A stretch of 12,937 nucleotides of DNA, from contig SMYP01000069.1 in assembly GCA_007050895.1 (NCBI GenBank), positions 1 to 12,937 on the forward strand, written 5' to 3'. Each line of letters starts with the position of its first letter. The stretch's first letter is position 1. Shown piece after piece: positions 12,675-12,937 of the stretch. A model generated the notes under the pieces. That model ran no database searches, had not been told where the DNA came from, and was given only the letters and a program-made list of their open reading frames with translations. The stretch is from Candidatus Bathyarchaeota archaeon. Its GTDB lineage: Archaea > Thermoproteota > Bathyarchaeia > Bathyarchaeales > UBA233. The translations under genes were made by a program, and so were the position numbers.

Positions 12675-12937
12675 TTATCAGTCTTGTAGTGGACACATTT
12701 GGGATCGACATGTCAATTACTAATTCCAGGGCGCGCAACAGTTCGACAAACAATCATCTTACACAATAATAAGAGAACAGAAAAACATGTCAATCATTTA
12801 CAGCAAAAACAGCGAGTTAAAATTTGTTATTGTAAAAAAAGAAAAATGGGGTCGTAATGCCTGTAATTTTATACATCATGGCTTGATTATGTTGTGCCCT
12901 CGAATAACGAGTCAGCAAGCGTAGGATTTATACTGAT

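Noticed and set aside
1..12937. CRISPR arrays, insertion sequences, rRNA or tRNA genes
   Set aside because: No regularly spaced repeats, transposase-like proteins, terminal inverted repeats or tRNA/rRNA signatures were seen on either strand.

Overview
The window reads as archaeal chromosome. Promoters look like archaeal TATA boxes about 25-35 bases before the expected transcription start, many genes have AGGAGGTG-type ribosome sites, GTG and TTG starts are used, and T-rich tracts without strong hairpins follow genes. The gene mix (BCR/HAD-type activases, dodecin, lone SWIM finger, CDGSH protein, membrane coiled-coil/HhH protein) would fit an anaerobic archaeon of the Bathyarchaeia/TACK type. 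That placement is an inference; no rRNA or other marker gene is present.

Layout. 2-241 is the 3' end of a gene for a surface protein with a C-terminal membrane anchor. 497-4836 is a tight five-gene operon: a NapH-like membrane protein with two 4Fe-4S motifs, one BcrB/BcrC/HgdB-family protein, two different BcrA/HgdC-family ATPase activators, and a 2[4Fe-4S] ferredoxin with no ordinary start codon. 5069-5626 encodes a lone coiled-coil protein. 5627-6169 holds a promoter and several very short reading frames, two of them joined by an ATGA overlap. 6170-8094 is a two-gene ABC exporter. 8197-8397 is a dodecin. On the minus strand are a triple iron-sulfur CDGSH protein (8436-9167) and, upstream of it, a small protein that may have a SRPBCC-like fold (9216-9566). 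9567-10223 is almost gene-free. Three small plus-strand genes follow: a two-helix membrane peptide, a CxxC zinc-ribbon protein and a SWIM zinc-finger protein. A convergent minus-strand gene (11475-12674) encodes a membrane-anchored coiled-coil protein with C-terminal helix-hairpin-helix repeats. 12675-12937 shows no gene.

The five-gene operon is the main point of interest. Enzymes of the benzoyl-CoA reductase / 2-hydroxyacyl-CoA dehydratase superfamily use an ATP-hydrolysing activator to push ferredoxin electrons to very low potential. Classical systems have two catalytic subunits. Here there is one chain with six well-placed cysteines, as in double-cubane cluster proteins, but two unlike activators, as in class I benzoyl-CoA reductase, plus a membrane iron-sulfur protein and a ferredoxin. 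A plausible electron path is membrane carrier > NapH-like protein > ferredoxin > two-part ATPase > double-cubane-type protein > unknown substrate. The substrate cannot be read from the sequence.
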